A stretch of 64,000 nt of DNA, from positions 69,732,756-69,796,755 of the forward strand of contig CM060731.1 of assembly GCA_030704615.1 (NCBI GenBank), read 5' to 3'. Shown here piece by piece: positions 24,380-35,850 of the stretch. The stretch is from Takakia lepidozioides. Lineage: Eukaryota > Streptophyta > Takakiopsida > Takakiales > Takakiaceae. The position numbers and the translations under genes were made by a program. Under the pieces are notes generated by a model, which saw only the letters and a list, made by a program, of their open reading frames with translations, made no database searches and was not told where the DNA came from. Numbering within the stretch: position 1 is the first letter of the stretch; the number at the start of each line of letters is the position of its first letter.

Positions 24380-24600
24380 CTGGGGCTCCCGACAAGTGAT
24401 GTGGGGACCTCTATTGAAGTGCGTTCTGCCAAAGGAGAAACACAATTGGCGACGAGGTTGGCGTTCGATGTTCCTCTTCAGCTTGGGAGTTAGGAGGGAC
24501 GTGAGAACTTCACCATTTGCGAGATCGATGGAGTGGATCTCATTTTGGGGATGACCTTTTTGAGCAAATCCGGAGCGGTCATAGATGGCCGCAAGATAAT
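24380..24600 (+). mobile_element. Ty3/Gypsy protease fragment (left part of an interrupted element)
   Basis: Reading from about 24405: SDVGTSIEVRSAKGETQLAT, then (after one stop) FTICEIDGVDLILGMTFLSK and SGAVIDGRKI, the C-terminal part of a retropepsin-like protease with the LILGM(TF)L motif. The reading resumes at 46284 with VTLPCGNGDEVLRVLEMPNR, the usual continuation towards RT. The element was thus split by the Mutator-like insertion at 24601. Its gag and 5' LTR are not seen upstream; a junction with unrelated sequence lies near 24380. Confidence 0.8.
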
Positions 24601-24760
24601 GGGGGGTGCTATTCCGTGAGCCCGGAGGCGTGAGCCTGTGAGCCCAGGAGCCCAGCCACGGCTCACGCCACGTCAGTATGCATACAGGGCCTATTTCCGC
24701 GGGTGTCACTTATAACCGCGGGTTGATCAGCCCTTTCCAGGGAATGCAGACTGGATGTGT
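24601..24760 (+). repeat. MULE left terminal inverted repeat
   Basis: Imperfect inverted partner of 46120-46283. Dense in GTGAGCC/GGCTCAC (CCGTGAGCCC at 24614, GCGTGAGCCTGTGAGCCC at 24628). Sequence inward includes AGGGCCTATT at 24687, also found in the right repeat read inward. The outermost 23 bases match at about 13 positions, so the repeats are old or loosely conserved. Confidence 0.7.
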
Positions 24761-27700
24761 TACATCCATTGTATCCATCTTTTCTATCCATTGCATCCAT
24801 TTAGACGTTATTAACATATCAAGCCCTTGCATTGGAATGTGGCTACGTCGTGAGCAAGTGCACCCTCACATCATCCAAAGCGTTTCCCTGCGAAATATTT
24901 TCTTACTCACCACCATTGCGAACATGTATAGTATGTGCGGGAGCATCATGGATGCTCACCAGAAGAATGCCTGAACGATCTTTGATCACGTGGACTTTAA
25001 CGTGATGGATTTACCATGCATTCTTCTGGCAGGAATGGTTTGGAGACCGACGAGCAAATGATGCGAGAATGCTCTGCCCAAACCAAAGACGTTTGTTTGT
25101 TTTTGCAATTCATACAAAGCCTGTGAGCTCAGGAAAACCTAAAGAGTTGAAGGAACAATCTGGGCAGTCCATGCAACCCCCATCTCCAACGATAGTTTGG
25201 TTCCCAGGAATTTTGCTCACACACGCACACATTGCAAACAGGACACAAGGACACACAACCATCCCTTTCAAAATTGGCCCGAATAAAAGTAAAAGAAAAC
25301 TTTATCAAGCGTCACAGTCATCAAATCATAATCGACCTCCGTGGCTATGTCATCCACAAAGATCGGCCCCAACACCACTCTTCTACCACGGCCGTCGATG
25401 GTTGACTTCGAGTGCCATGAACAGACAGTTTTTGCTGTGAGTGCCTCCGCATAGACGGTAGCATGTAAGACTGAGGAGGACTTGAAAGAAGTCCAAAAAT
25501 GTGTGATACCCTGGAGGGTCAGTGGAAAGCACATGGACTCCTGCCAAGTCGACAAAAACCCATTTTGAATACAATGATTCAATGCACAAGTCCAACGAAG
25601 AGGATGTCTCACATGTGCACTTTGCCTTAAGAACAGTGATTCTGGGTATTGAAACAAGAATGCAAGCATCCATAGGTTGAACTTACTCACAGACAAAGTC
25701 GGAGTCGAGCTCCTTGTCGGACGTCTCCCCTGTATCAATATCACCGGGAAGGGGCTTCGGAAGGACTTGAGAAGTGTGTTCACTCCAACCCAAACCCATC
25801 GGAGGTTCTTGTAAATTTCGGCATCCCCTTCAATCCCGAAGAGATGTCGCGCACTGGCCTTGCAAGCATGGTATGAGCACCTGCATGGAATAGAAGGAAG
25901 AAACAGACATTGAAGCTGACTCATTTGGAACGGTGGAAAGTGCTGAAAGTGCAAGCTCAAACAAACCCGATCAAATGTGAATGTTGAAGAGAGGAACCTG
26001 TGCCCATTGACAAATCCATAACTCTAGCGGCGGTGTAGGTGCAACACTCCACAATCATTTGAATGAAAGTCGGGCTCCTCTCCCTGGCCCCTCTCCAAGG
26101 AACCCCATTCCCCCTTCGCAAGCACACGTTGTTGTCCACGTAGTTGTGTGCATGTCATCCGTGGAGGATCTGTCCTCTCGTCTATGAACTTGCCCCCATG
26201 AGTGATGGCAAAACTCCCTAATGACGGCTGGAGTCGTAGGGGATGCACTCGGACGAGACAAACTACTGCTTCAAACAAACGAGTCGCGAACCAAAACATC
26301 CACAAGGAACTAAGAAGTTTGGAACCCAGGCCCCTCATATTCATTTGACCGACTTATGCAACTCCATCCGAGAACCCCAAGAATAGAAGGAATAAGAGGC
26401 AGATTTACCATCTCTCTCGGACGATCCCCCTTCGTCAGGTACAATATGTTCACACAATTCCATGTCTTCACGACCCTCATACCAGAGGCTTTCAAATAGC
26501 TGGCAAGTGCACGGCGACAGCGAAGGTCGAGGGACTGGATGAGCACCAAAACACCTGCATCGGACAGAAAGAAATTGCAAAATGAGAAACCCACCACCGC
26601 CAGTAGCGCTCATCAAAACATTCCAACCTGACAAGCACACCGCTGGAGGGACATCCGAGACGGCAACCCGTCTAGGGATGTCCAAGATGATGTTTTCGGC
26701 TGCATATGGCTTCTCCTTCCCGTTCACCCATGATCTGGTCATTTTAGCCTGCAAAGAAGCATGCAATGAAATGCTCAAGAGGATTGAAACGAGCCATGCC
26801 CACAACACACAAGAGCAAAAGAGAACACGCACCGTGCTGGGAACTCCACAATCTCTCCCTCCCACACTGGTAATGGATTGCCCTTGTAATCAGATTTCTT
26901 GGACTCCATCATGGCAATGAACCCGACGTTAGCCATCTCCAACCTGGTAGGCGAATGACCCTCGTGGGATGCTCCACTGCTGGTACGGTCCTTAGGATCA
27001 ACCACCCCCTTTTTCTTTCTCCCGGATCCCCTACCATGCGGTGGAGTCTCTTTGGTCTGCTGGACATCCGCCGCAGGGCCAGGTTCTGCAACACTTCCTT
27101 GCCCAACAACCTGCCTTTGCGCTCCCTTCCCCCTAACTCTTCATTTCCCCACACCGACAGCAACATCCTTTCCCTTTGCCTTTCTACCTTTACCCGGGGT
27201 ATCCTGAGCGGAGGCTCCTTCTCTGCAAGTGTCCTCAAATTTCTATCATGAATCTCGAGGTCGGCAGCCGCGGCGGTGGCTGCTACACGCTCATTCTCTC
27301 TCCTCAAAGACACCTCCTGCGCCGGGGTCTCAGAAACAGGGCAATCCAAATACCAACCACAGGCAGAAAGATGGTCTAGGCCCCAGTCCTGCAAGATCCC
27401 CGTAGTAACATGGTCTGGTGCCAGCAGGAACTAGCCACAGGTCCACGAAATCAGGATGTTTGTCCAAGCAGTTCTCTGCCATGAGAACATACTTTAGGTA
27501 CCTGCAGGCACATAGACAACCTCATTATGCAATGCAACTATTGTCTCCCAGCTTTTCTACCACATCACGAAGACCCCCTAAAAGAGTATGCGGCACCGAA
27601 CACTGTAACAACCACCGCACACAAAATAGCCTGAAATGGCCCAGGGTGTGCACGTTGGTGTTACTACACACGGATAGAGCAAATGAGTGTGCGGCACCGC

Positions 27701-29919
27701 ACCTCCTATGAGCCAGCAAAAAACAGGTTGGATGGAGGAGAGTGTGTCTTTGCAAATCCAAAAGAAGCATAGTGTATTCGCACCTGTAAAGGCATCGTTT
27801 CCAAGCTTCCTCTCATTTCTCTTACTGGTCAAGCTCATTTGTTTGACTGATGCCACTCTCCTTGTTGAACTCCCTGAAGAAACAAGATTGCCACATTGTG
27901 GCTCTCCATTTTCGCATGTATGCTTGGAAGGAGACCTTCGGTGCTGTCATGGTGATGCATAGTCAGCCAGTTGAGTATATGAACAGACTGGGCCCTTTCC
28001 CCTCCACTGCAAAACAATTCGAATGCAAGAATGACCAAAAATCAATCACAACCATTGTAACTTGGAATGAGAACGACAGAAAAGCGAAATGAAAGTGACA
28101 CAACAAAGGACATCATACCTGGCTCCAGTAAGTGGCCTTGTGAAGCCATGGTGTCCATCATATTGTCACTGACAGGAATGACACGCTGGGTCCTTCTTCT
28201 CTTCTTCTCTCCTCCTGGGGAACATGTGGTATCCCTAACAGTTGGATCGGAGTTCCATATTTGTAGCCACTTCACCTTCTGTTCTAAAGACACAACGGCG
28301 GTAGACAACCTGTGCAACTTCTCATGGGCCATCTCCGGCTTGTCTGGCTTGTTGAAATGGTTTTTCAACTCTTGAAGAAATTGTGGTCCGAAGGATGGGT
28401 CGGCAATTCTCAACTGGTTCACAAAAGCCCTCATAATATTCGTTCTTGTGGCGGTCATCTCTTGCTTGATGTGACTCTCAACCCCCTTTGATTTCCCTCT
28501 CTCTCTGCAGGGGTAGAGCTGTAGTATTGCAGTTTGTCACGTTGTCCTGCATCTGTAATGTCCTTGCTGCAAGAGAATGCACGACAGTTGCTCACAAAAA
28601 AGGGCAGGGAAACAAACAGAAAGAAAGATATGGAAGCAGGAATATCGACAGGCCAGATGATGGAAGATGTATCTCACTGCGTACATATACTCCATGAAAG
28701 CCTCAGGGGTCAACGAGTACCATGTTTCCGATGTCTTGGAGCTTTCGCACTTCTTGTACGTCTCTGCCGAAAGGATGGTCTTGAAGTTGGTCAAGGGCAT
28801 CTGGCCGATCCTCTGTATCCTATACAGTGTGTGAACCAGACTCGTTTTGACATGCGATGTCTCCGTCCCTCTACAGCATGACGTGTGAAAGTCAGAATGA
28901 AATTCAAGACCGACAACAGTGGACTGGAACCAAAGAACCACCACGGAACCACAACTGGAACATGTAAAATCAGAAACCAACCTGTTCACATCATTAATTG
29001 CTATCAGAAGACCCATCATGTTCCCGTCACAATCCAGCACCATCGTTCGAACACAGTAATGCCACTCTTCCTCCTGTGAGTGCACCTCCAATAACACAGC
29101 CATCCATACAAGCAAACCGGTGGTTGCCATCCCATACGTGAAACATCTTCCCTCAGAATGCTTGGGTCAAAGGTTTCCTGGAGAGAAGAAGTTCGAAAGA
29201 TTTGTTTACCTGTCTCCAAATGGGATCCCAAGAGTCCACGATTGACTCCTCCACAATGAACTCTTTGCCTCTTGAATCCCTAGTAGAAACATAAAAGACT
29301 CAGACTGCGGATCCATCCAATACCCATGAAAAAAACTCGGCCTCCAGCTTCTGGATGTCCTTGATAAGGGGTGGATGAACGATGGGCATGGAAACCAACC
29401 TACACAGGGGAATCTTCAACCTTCTACCCGGGGCAAGCATACTTTGCACCACAAGCTGAGAATTCACCTTCTGACCCCCTAGCATCTCGGCGACTTTGCT
29501 TTCATAGAACTCATCGTCCACACCAACAATGATCTCATTTTCCTACCCTAAAGGGTTCTCATCCTCCACCCTTTGTATCTTCTCCTGCATGGATGTTCAT
29601 TCAAATTGACATAAGAGAGAGGTCAGACACAATTTGCAGTGCCGAACACTGTACAGAGCTTCAAACACATACATTTTCCGTGTTCACAAAGCTTCAAATG
29701 TGCTTCAAAGTTTCAAAAAGAATCAAGTTGGCTTCCTATTTCTTGCTTCCATTTGTCCTCTGTTTAAAGCAAGAGAGAGATTGAATAGTTCATTCCAAAC
29801 CAAATAGAACACTTAATAGGGTTTCAAGAATGTAGACCAGAGTGACTATTCTGTGCTTACAGGTTGATTGAAGCCTGATAGATAGAGTTGGGTGAATAAA
29901 ATACAAAGGGCCTGAGACA

Positions 29920-30245
29920 TGACAGATTGGCCTGGTGTGCTACATTTTGACATCAAAAAATTGGCAAAGACAGGCACAAACAGTGTGCGGCACTGTTTGG
30001 TGCTTCCCATTAGGTGTGTTTTGAACCAGGCAGACACTGCTGGTGTGGTTCATTTTGACATACAAAAAAACAAAGAAGGGGGGGCACAAACAGTGTGCAT
30101 TGCCGCACACTGTTTCGTGCTTCCAATTGGGTGTGTTTTGAACATGGCAGACTGGCCCTATCTGGCCTATTTTGACATCAAAAACAAGCAAAGTGGGGGG
30201 CACAAACCTTGTGCGTTGCCGCACACTGTTTTGTGCTTCCATATA
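29920..30245. repeat. Three tandem copies of a ~112-bp unit in a methyltransferase intron
   Basis: Each copy holds TTTTGACATCAAAAA or a variant, CACAAACAGTGTGCGG-type text, TTGCCGCACACTGTTT, GTGCTTCC and GTGTGTTTTGAAC. They start near 29920, 30030 and 30140; a partial fourth copy lies at 30485-30550 beyond a small insertion. GTGTGCGGCA and its partners recur at 27590-27710, so the unit may be a piece of a dispersed repeat. No coding signal. Confidence 0.7.
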
Positions 30246-30247
30246 CA

Positions 30248-30470
30248 CTACAGGAAAAGGAGGGGGGGGGGGGGGGATTTGACGCCCGCACCGCCGCGCG
30301 TCGTAAAACCCCTTTTCAGGCAGGGAAAAATCAATTTTGCGACGCCCGACGGGCGTCGCAAGCCCGTCACCAAACAAACGCCGCAAATTTGCGACCAATG
30401 GGGGTCGCAAATATGGGAAACCGCGACGCCTTGACGTCGGAAAAAAAAACAAAAACAAAAACAAAAACGA
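30248..30470 (+). mobile_element. Terminal piece of a CACTA-type element
   Basis: Begins CACTACAGGAAAAGG, a typical plant CACTA terminus, followed by a G run and subterminal hairpins: GCGACGCCC-GAC-GGGCGTCGC at 30340-30361 and TTTGCGACC-AATGG-GGTCGCAAA at 30388-30411. It interrupts the 112-bp tandem repeats. The opposite end (TAGTG) was not found, so it appears truncated at its right side, near the (AAAAAC)n run at 30443-30475. Confidence 0.55.
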
Positions 30471-30965
30471 AAACCTACTCTGCAATGCACCAGGGCTGTA
30501 TGCTGGTGAGGTACATTTTGAAATAAAAAAACAACAAGATGAGGGGCTGTCATGACAGACTTATACTTTTCTTTGTGCTGCGTTGGATATCTCTCCAATC
30601 GCATGAGACCCTTTGCGCTTCGGACTGTTGTCTACGCCGAGCATGTTCTGGAGCATCTCCGCCATCCTCTTTTCCCCTGTCTGCTTCTTCATGAGACCAC
30701 CATCAACATCCTCTTCGGCGTCCGTCTCTTCCTCGGATGCGGTCTCCTCCTCACTCGTTCTCGGGTGTATGGGCGGCTGTCGTTCCTCTCCAAAATCCTG
30801 CTCTTGCATCGCCAACATTTCCTCATTGCCCTCATCCTCCTCCTTTCCCTCTTCGTCTACTCTTTCCAACCTCATTCTATCTTTGGCTCTCTTCCTCTCC
30901 CTAGTGTTGGTAAGGTATAACGACTTCATTCTCTTCTTCCTCCGGTGGAAACAAACGCTCCCCAC

Positions 30966-31877
30966 GCTGCCTCTAGAGCTCTCCAGTTTGACGTTTGCAC
31001 CAACGGTTGCTTTGGCATGTATCCAAAATACAATTTGGACATTGTTAACCGTATTTGGATGCGAGTGTCATCATTATGTGCGAACGGAATTCATCCATTT
31101 CTCCGTCTTTCAATTACCCAGAAAACTAAGTGGTGGCACTTCAATTGCCGTTCCGTCCATTTGTGTAATATGTCAGATTTACTTCGCCGGCTGCCAGTAC
31201 ACGACAAGCTTCTTGCATTCATGGAAATTGAGAAGCGCCGTAAAAATTGATCGCGAGTCGAATTTTTTAGAGTACTTGCACATTGACAATAATTGTGATG
31301 TTTCACATATGCATCCACGTATGTTCTACTGCATATCCTGTGATTTGCATTTCGCCGTCGCCGGCGTAATGCAGTCATTTCGGCATAAAGCTTGATGTCG
31401 GCAATCGTAATGTGTTTGCCGCACCTTTCGTGCGAGTGTCCCCCTGAGTGTCAGTGTTTGTTTTGTGCTCTTCTAGCACAACACAAACAAATTTGACTCG
31501 GGGTATCCTGTTTATTGGACTCGTGGGGCCGTGGCCGTCTTTCCATAATGGATGGCTTCATATGCTTGCACGGTTTGCTTTTCATCCAAACACTATACGG
31601 CGTCTTGTGGCTTCTTGTCTTTGAAGACAATTTTTCTAATTAGTGTCTCTCAGTGTGGCTGATTGCGGAGTTCGGTGCAGACTTTCGCCGTGCATGTCAT
31701 TATTACAAAAGATTGTAAACCCCAAAATCCTTTGCATACATCGCCCGCAGTCATTCGGACAGTGCTACCCTTATTCATTTCATTTTTCATTTCATTGGGG
31801 GGGATCCCCTCTCCAGAATCGGTCTACAGTTCGGGGGACCCATTGTGGATCGCAACATTGGGTCAGTGTAGAAAAAC
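30966..31877. promoter_or_regulatory. Divergent intergenic region between methyltransferase and transposase genes
   Basis: About 0.9 kb separates the putative ATG of the minus-strand methyltransferase gene (30965) from the ATG at 31878 of the plus-strand transposase. It contains open frames in several phases but none that I recognise. As the only spacer between two head-to-head genes of the element it would be expected to hold both promoters. This is inference from layout; I see no decisive promoter motif. Confidence 0.35.
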
Positions 31878-32368
31878 ATGTCCAGGGAGGGAGACAGAAT
31901 CGCTCGATTTCATTCCAATGCAGGTAGTCTTCCACTGATTGCCACTGCAGATGACGATGGGTTTGTAGTTGTTAATGAGGATGAGCTTGTTATAGTGTTT
32001 TCTCTAGAATTGGGTTCTCTGCTTTTTCAAAAAGAGGTGTATGACGAGGATGGCAATTTGGATTCTGGGCACTTGCAGAAACCATTGGTTGGTGAGTGTG
32101 GGATGAAGTGGATAGTCCTTCCAGGCCCGGTTATCAGCGTCACGTCCGTCAGTCATCGTCAGGTCACGTCAGATCTTACATACAGGACCTCCGTCACGTC
32201 AGGTTCCGAGAATATTCTAGTAAAAAAAAATATCAGGTAAAATATTGCCACTTAAGCAGCCACGTCGCCGACACGGTGGCGGTGACAAATACATTTTGGA
32301 AAATAATAAAATGAAATCAATCGTCAATTCTAGCAGTCACTTTATATTTCGGAATTTTAGAAATAAGA

Positions 32369-34000
32369 GCGACCGCCAACATGGCGTTCGCTTAAAAAAA
32401 AAAATTATAAAAAAAAAACAAATTGGATTGGCGGTCGTCAAATTTTTTTTTTTAATAACAACCTACGTATTGGCGGTCGCCTAATTTGAAAATATATAAA
32501 AAAAAAAGCGACCGCCAGAATTGGCAGTCGCTTGTTTTCAATAATACATAAAAAGCAAGCGACCGCCATAATATGGCGGTCGCTTTATTTTACAAATATA
32601 TTAAAAAAACCAGCGACCACCCACATGTGACGGTCGCTATATTTTTAAAAATATATTAAAACAACAGAGCTTTAATTCGCTTTAATTAAAAACAAAAACA
32701 AAACCAAACAGCGACTGCAATAATATGGCGGTCACTTTAGTTATTTTTTAAATTAAAAACAAAATTGGTAAAAATAATAATAATAAATATTAAAAATATT
32801 TTTAATTTCAGGAAAGGCAGCAACCGCCAGTAATATCGGTCGAATTTATTTTTTATTTTTTTAAATAGGCGAACCGCATTAGTGGCGTTCACTTTTGTTT
32901 TTGTTTTTTAAAAATAGACCAACCGCCATTACTGGCGGTCGCTTGTATATTTTCAATTTCTGAAAATGCAGCGACCGCCAGTAATGATGATTGCTTTTAT
33001 TTTTTATTTTTTCAAATAGAGCGACCGCCATTATTGGTGGTCATTTTTTTTTAAAAAATAGACCGACCGCCATTATTGGCTGTCGTTTGTATATTTTTAA
33101 TTTTAGAAAATACGGCGACCGCCAGTAATGGCGGTCGCATTTTTTTTTCAAAATAAAAATAGATTGACCACCATTATTTGCGGTCGCTTTTGTTTTTATT
33201 TATTTTTAAGATGAGCGACGGCCATTACTGGCGGTCACTTGTATATTTTTAATTACTGAAAATGCTGCGACCGCCAATTATGGTGGTCGTTTTTTTTTTC
33301 ATTTTTTTAAATATAGCGACCGCCATTACTTGTGTGTCTTGTATATTTTTAATTTCCGAAAATGTTGGGACTGCCAGTAATGGCGGTCGTTTTTATTGTT
33401 TAATTTTTTAATTAGAGCAACCGCCAGTAATTGCGGTCGCTTTTTTGTTGTTTTTTTTAAATGTAATGACTGCCATGGTGGCGGTCGCTTTTATATAAGG
33501 CGTGCCCTTACGCGTGGACCGAGGAATGAGAAGGGGGGGGGGGTGGAGATAAGCCAAGGGATGCTCATTCTCCCCTCACTTCCTCTCCACACAACTTATA
33601 TGTGACCGCCATTATTAACGGTCGCTTTTGTTTTTTATTTATTTTTAAATAGAACAACGGCCATTACTGGCGGTCGCTTGTATATTTTTAATTTCTGAAA
33701 ATGCTGCGACCGCCAGTTATGGCGGTCGTTTTAAAAAAAATAAAAAATAAATAGAGCGACCGCCATTACTGGTGGTCGCTTGTATATTTTTAATTTCTGA
33801 AAATGTTGCGACTGCCAGTATTGTCTGTCGCTTTTATTTTTTTTGTTTTTTTAATAGAGCGACGGTCGTTACTGACGGTCGCTTTTATTGTTTAATTTTT
33901 TAAATAGAGCGACCTCCAGTAATGTCGGTCGCTTTTTTGTTGTTTTTTTTTTAAGTAGCGACCGCCATGGTGGCGGTCGCTTCTAGAAGGTGTGCCTTAC
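32369..34000. repeat. Left hairpin array, GCGACCGCC-N-GGCGGTCGC
   Basis: About 28-30 imperfect 24-bp palindromes with arms GCGACCGCC / GGCGGTCGC and a 5-6 base centre (mostly ATTACT or AGTAAT), spaced about 50 bp apart by AT-rich DNA. In the right half the spacers alternate between TTGTATATTTTTAATTTC-type and TTTTATTTTTTTAAATA-type, giving a higher-order unit near 100 bp. Many units have one or two mismatches that preserve or spoil pairing. No coding potential. Confidence 0.9.
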
Positions 34001-34090
34001 GGGTGGACCGAGGAATGAGAGGGGGGGGGAGGGGGGCAGATAAGCCAAGGGAGGCTCATTCTCCCTCACTTCCTCTCCACAAAACTTATG
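33465..34090. repeat. Tandem duplication at the inner edge of the left hairpin array
   Basis: The non-array phrase GTGGACCGAGGAATGAGA + G run + GATAAGCCAAGGGA + CTCATTCTCCC + CACTTCCTCTCCACA occurs at 33516-33600 and 34002-34085, about 485 bp apart, each preceded by a hairpin with centre CATGGT. The array segment between was therefore duplicated together with its inner flank, one way by which such arrays could grow. Confidence 0.85.
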
Positions 34091-34433
34091 TGTGCGTGAC
34101 ATGTAACTATTCCACGACACGTAGTCACGTGGAAAAGGAGGCCATTGGCTGGGGGGATTTTTTTGCCGTAATTTCCGTGAAGTCATTGCAGAATGCTCCT
34201 ATAGCCCCTCCTCTAGCTTTCGGGAACATTTCATTTTACAAAATTAGCTTTTAATAACTATTATGACACTTATTCAAACCCGTTTCGTGTTAAGGGTTTA
34301 TGGTCAATTGTAATTTTTTGATCGAGATCGCAGTTCCTTAATTCTTAGCCATTTCTACGTTTGCTTCAATAGTGTTTTAATTTTCCGTTACTTATTAGTA
34401 AACGTCGTTTAGGGTTGCTCCGATAGTCACAAA

Positions 34434-34580
34434 ATGGCAGAGGTCGGCCAGGACGATGAGCGTCATGGAAGAGATGACCCCTATAAACATGGACTGCCCC
34501 CTAAGAAAATCAAATGGTCAAGGCATGACTTGAATTGGGAAGTATATGATGACCCTAGCATACTAGCAGAAGAGGGATGA
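34434..34580 (+). CDS. Short open frame, possible transposase 5' exon (PIF/Harbinger-like?)
   Basis: After about 340 bp of plausible 5' leader, ATG opens MAEVGQDDERHGRDDPYKHG, then LPPKKIKWSRHDLNWEVYDD and a stop at 34578. In the next frame the text continues ERFSRRVQMTEHEMQKICEI (34580 on), which resembles the RRFRM-helix segment near the start of PIF/Harbinger-type transposases, but it ends soon at TAG. No DDE core was found downstream. The family call is a guess. Confidence 0.3.
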   Translation: MAEVGQDDERHGRDDPYKHGLPPKKIKWSRHDLNWEVYDDPSILAEEG

Positions 34581-35850
34581 GAGGTTTTCCAGAAGAGTTC
34601 AGATGACTGAGCACGAGATGCAAAAAATTTGTGAAATTGTGTTACATCAATCAATTGTAGCCTAGACCTAGGCATGTGGTGCAAACCAGAAACAATTGCG
34701 CGGACTCCAGGTCTTGCATGAACTTGCATTTCCAGCATAAGGCGACTGAGGTGCATTACACGTTGTGGGGTGAACCACTCTTAAAGGGCTAAATCTCGTA
34801 CACCTTGGCAGCCATGTTGTACGTGGACGTGATATTGTTGCGTCCAGTGAATTGGCAAACTGCTAGTAGGAGGAACGTAACGATGCAATACCATTTCGTC
34901 GACATCCCGAACACGTTTGGAACACCCCCGGCTACGATACTGGGTGTGCGCGAGGCACCGGTACCTCGGGCTATGATACTAGAGGCACCGGTGCAACAAG
35001 TATCTGGAACGTTAGAGGATGAAATGGTGGAAACAAAACAGCGAGTCCGAACCCTGCAGGACCTTGTGGAATGACAGACTGCGCATAGCCGAGTTGGAGG
35101 GTACATTGCAAAACACGCCTCGAAACAATGAAGGCACTGTCCACAATGACGTTCGAACGAACGACGTGGACATCTCCGCGGAGTTTACAATGTCAGATCG
35201 CAGTATTGACCGCATCATTGCCGGAATTACAGACGTCTTTGACCCTCGTCACATCGTGAGATTCTGCAAGAAAGTCAACTTTCGCCACGAAGTAAGCGGA
35301 TGCTGGTCAGAATTGATCACATGTCATTGGGCCCCTCATTGACCACGAGATTGCGGTCCCAGGCTCTCCGTATTGGCAGTGCAAATCAGACCACAACATC
35401 ATATCCATTGTCCCCGGACAGCGACGGCGATGATTCGAATGAGTATCAACGTAATACATAGACAATGTGGATTTTTGTTGTACCTTGAATTTATGGAACA
35501 CACTGATAGCACTCTGCCAATTTTGTATATGCACCAATTTTGTTAATACACATGTGCGGCACCTACAAATTTCAATTGCATGAACAGCGTAACGCGTTTT
35601 CTTCCGATTTTGCACTCATGTGATTTGGAAGAAGTGGTTCACCCTCAACTTTATAATGGTGTAATATTTGGTCATGACGTGTATGTGGGTATCTGCAATG
35701 AACTCCGAAAGATGGGCAACAAGGAAAATGAATGTTAACCAATAAGTTATAACGAGTTACGAACGCTCGTCTTCCTGACAAATTTCGCCTAGTCTCGTAT
35801 TTCATAATCATGTCGAAAATTCGATCTACGTATGAAGACCATACCCACAA
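34581..35850. other. Degenerate internal region of the TIR element
   Basis: Short plus-strand frames at 34805-35074 (NWQTASRRNVTMQYHFVDIP, then a segment with VREAPVPRAMILEAPVQQ) and 35019-35342 show protein-like composition but do not match a family I know. From 35400 to 35850 I see nothing coding. Confidence 0.3.

Larger units (their letters stand above)
25800..30965 (-). pseudogene. ParB-like domain / DNA N4-N6 methyltransferase gene relic in the MULE
   Basis: Multi-exon minus-strand gene. Exon 30965-30567 is acidic with basic patches and ends at an AAA|GTATAAG donor. Exon 29584-28982 reads EKIQRVEDENPLG, then VDDEFYESKVAEML, SIVDSWDPIWRQVNKSFELL and GKMFHVWDGNHRFACMDG: DGNHR is the ParB-like nuclease signature. 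After a frameshift it continues EEEWHYCVRTMVLDCDG to AINDVNR. Further exons: LVHTLYRIQRIGQMPLTNF (28873-28683), MRAFVNQLRIADPSFGPQF (28462-28119), coiled coil LRRENERVAATAAAADLEIH (near 27310), PVWEGEIVEFPAR (to about 26840), SDVPPAV (26660, possible DPPY-type motif), GVLVLIQSLDLRCRRAL (26555 on), VMDLSMGTG (26020, SAM-binding motif I) and ACKASARHLFGIEGDAEIYK (25885-25815). Motif IV before motif I is the beta-class order. Stops at 29543-29545, 29300-29302 and 29153-29155 show decay. Confidence 0.7.

Noticed and set aside
25268-25960. A 230-codon minus-strand open frame read as one protein
   Set aside because: Only the first part near 25885-25815 carries methylase-like text; the remainder has no recognisable domain and probably spans intron and 3' sequence.
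29153-29545. Stop codon reassignment or readthrough in the methyltransferase exon
   Set aside because: The stops are of two kinds (TAG, TGA), a frameshift follows, and other genes in the window are decayed in the same way. Simple pseudogenisation explains it.
30613-31395. A 260-codon plus-strand open frame
   Set aside because: It overlaps the acidic minus-strand exon at 30965-30567, whose charged composition and good splice donor fit the methyltransferase gene. The plus-strand frame is Ser/Leu-rich as expected for an antisense shadow.
32369-34000. CRISPR-like appearance of regularly spaced palindromic repeats
   Set aside because: The spacers are low-complexity AT-rich and related to each other, the repeats are imperfect palindromes, and the region lies in a plant transposon. 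This is a transposon subterminal array, not CRISPR.
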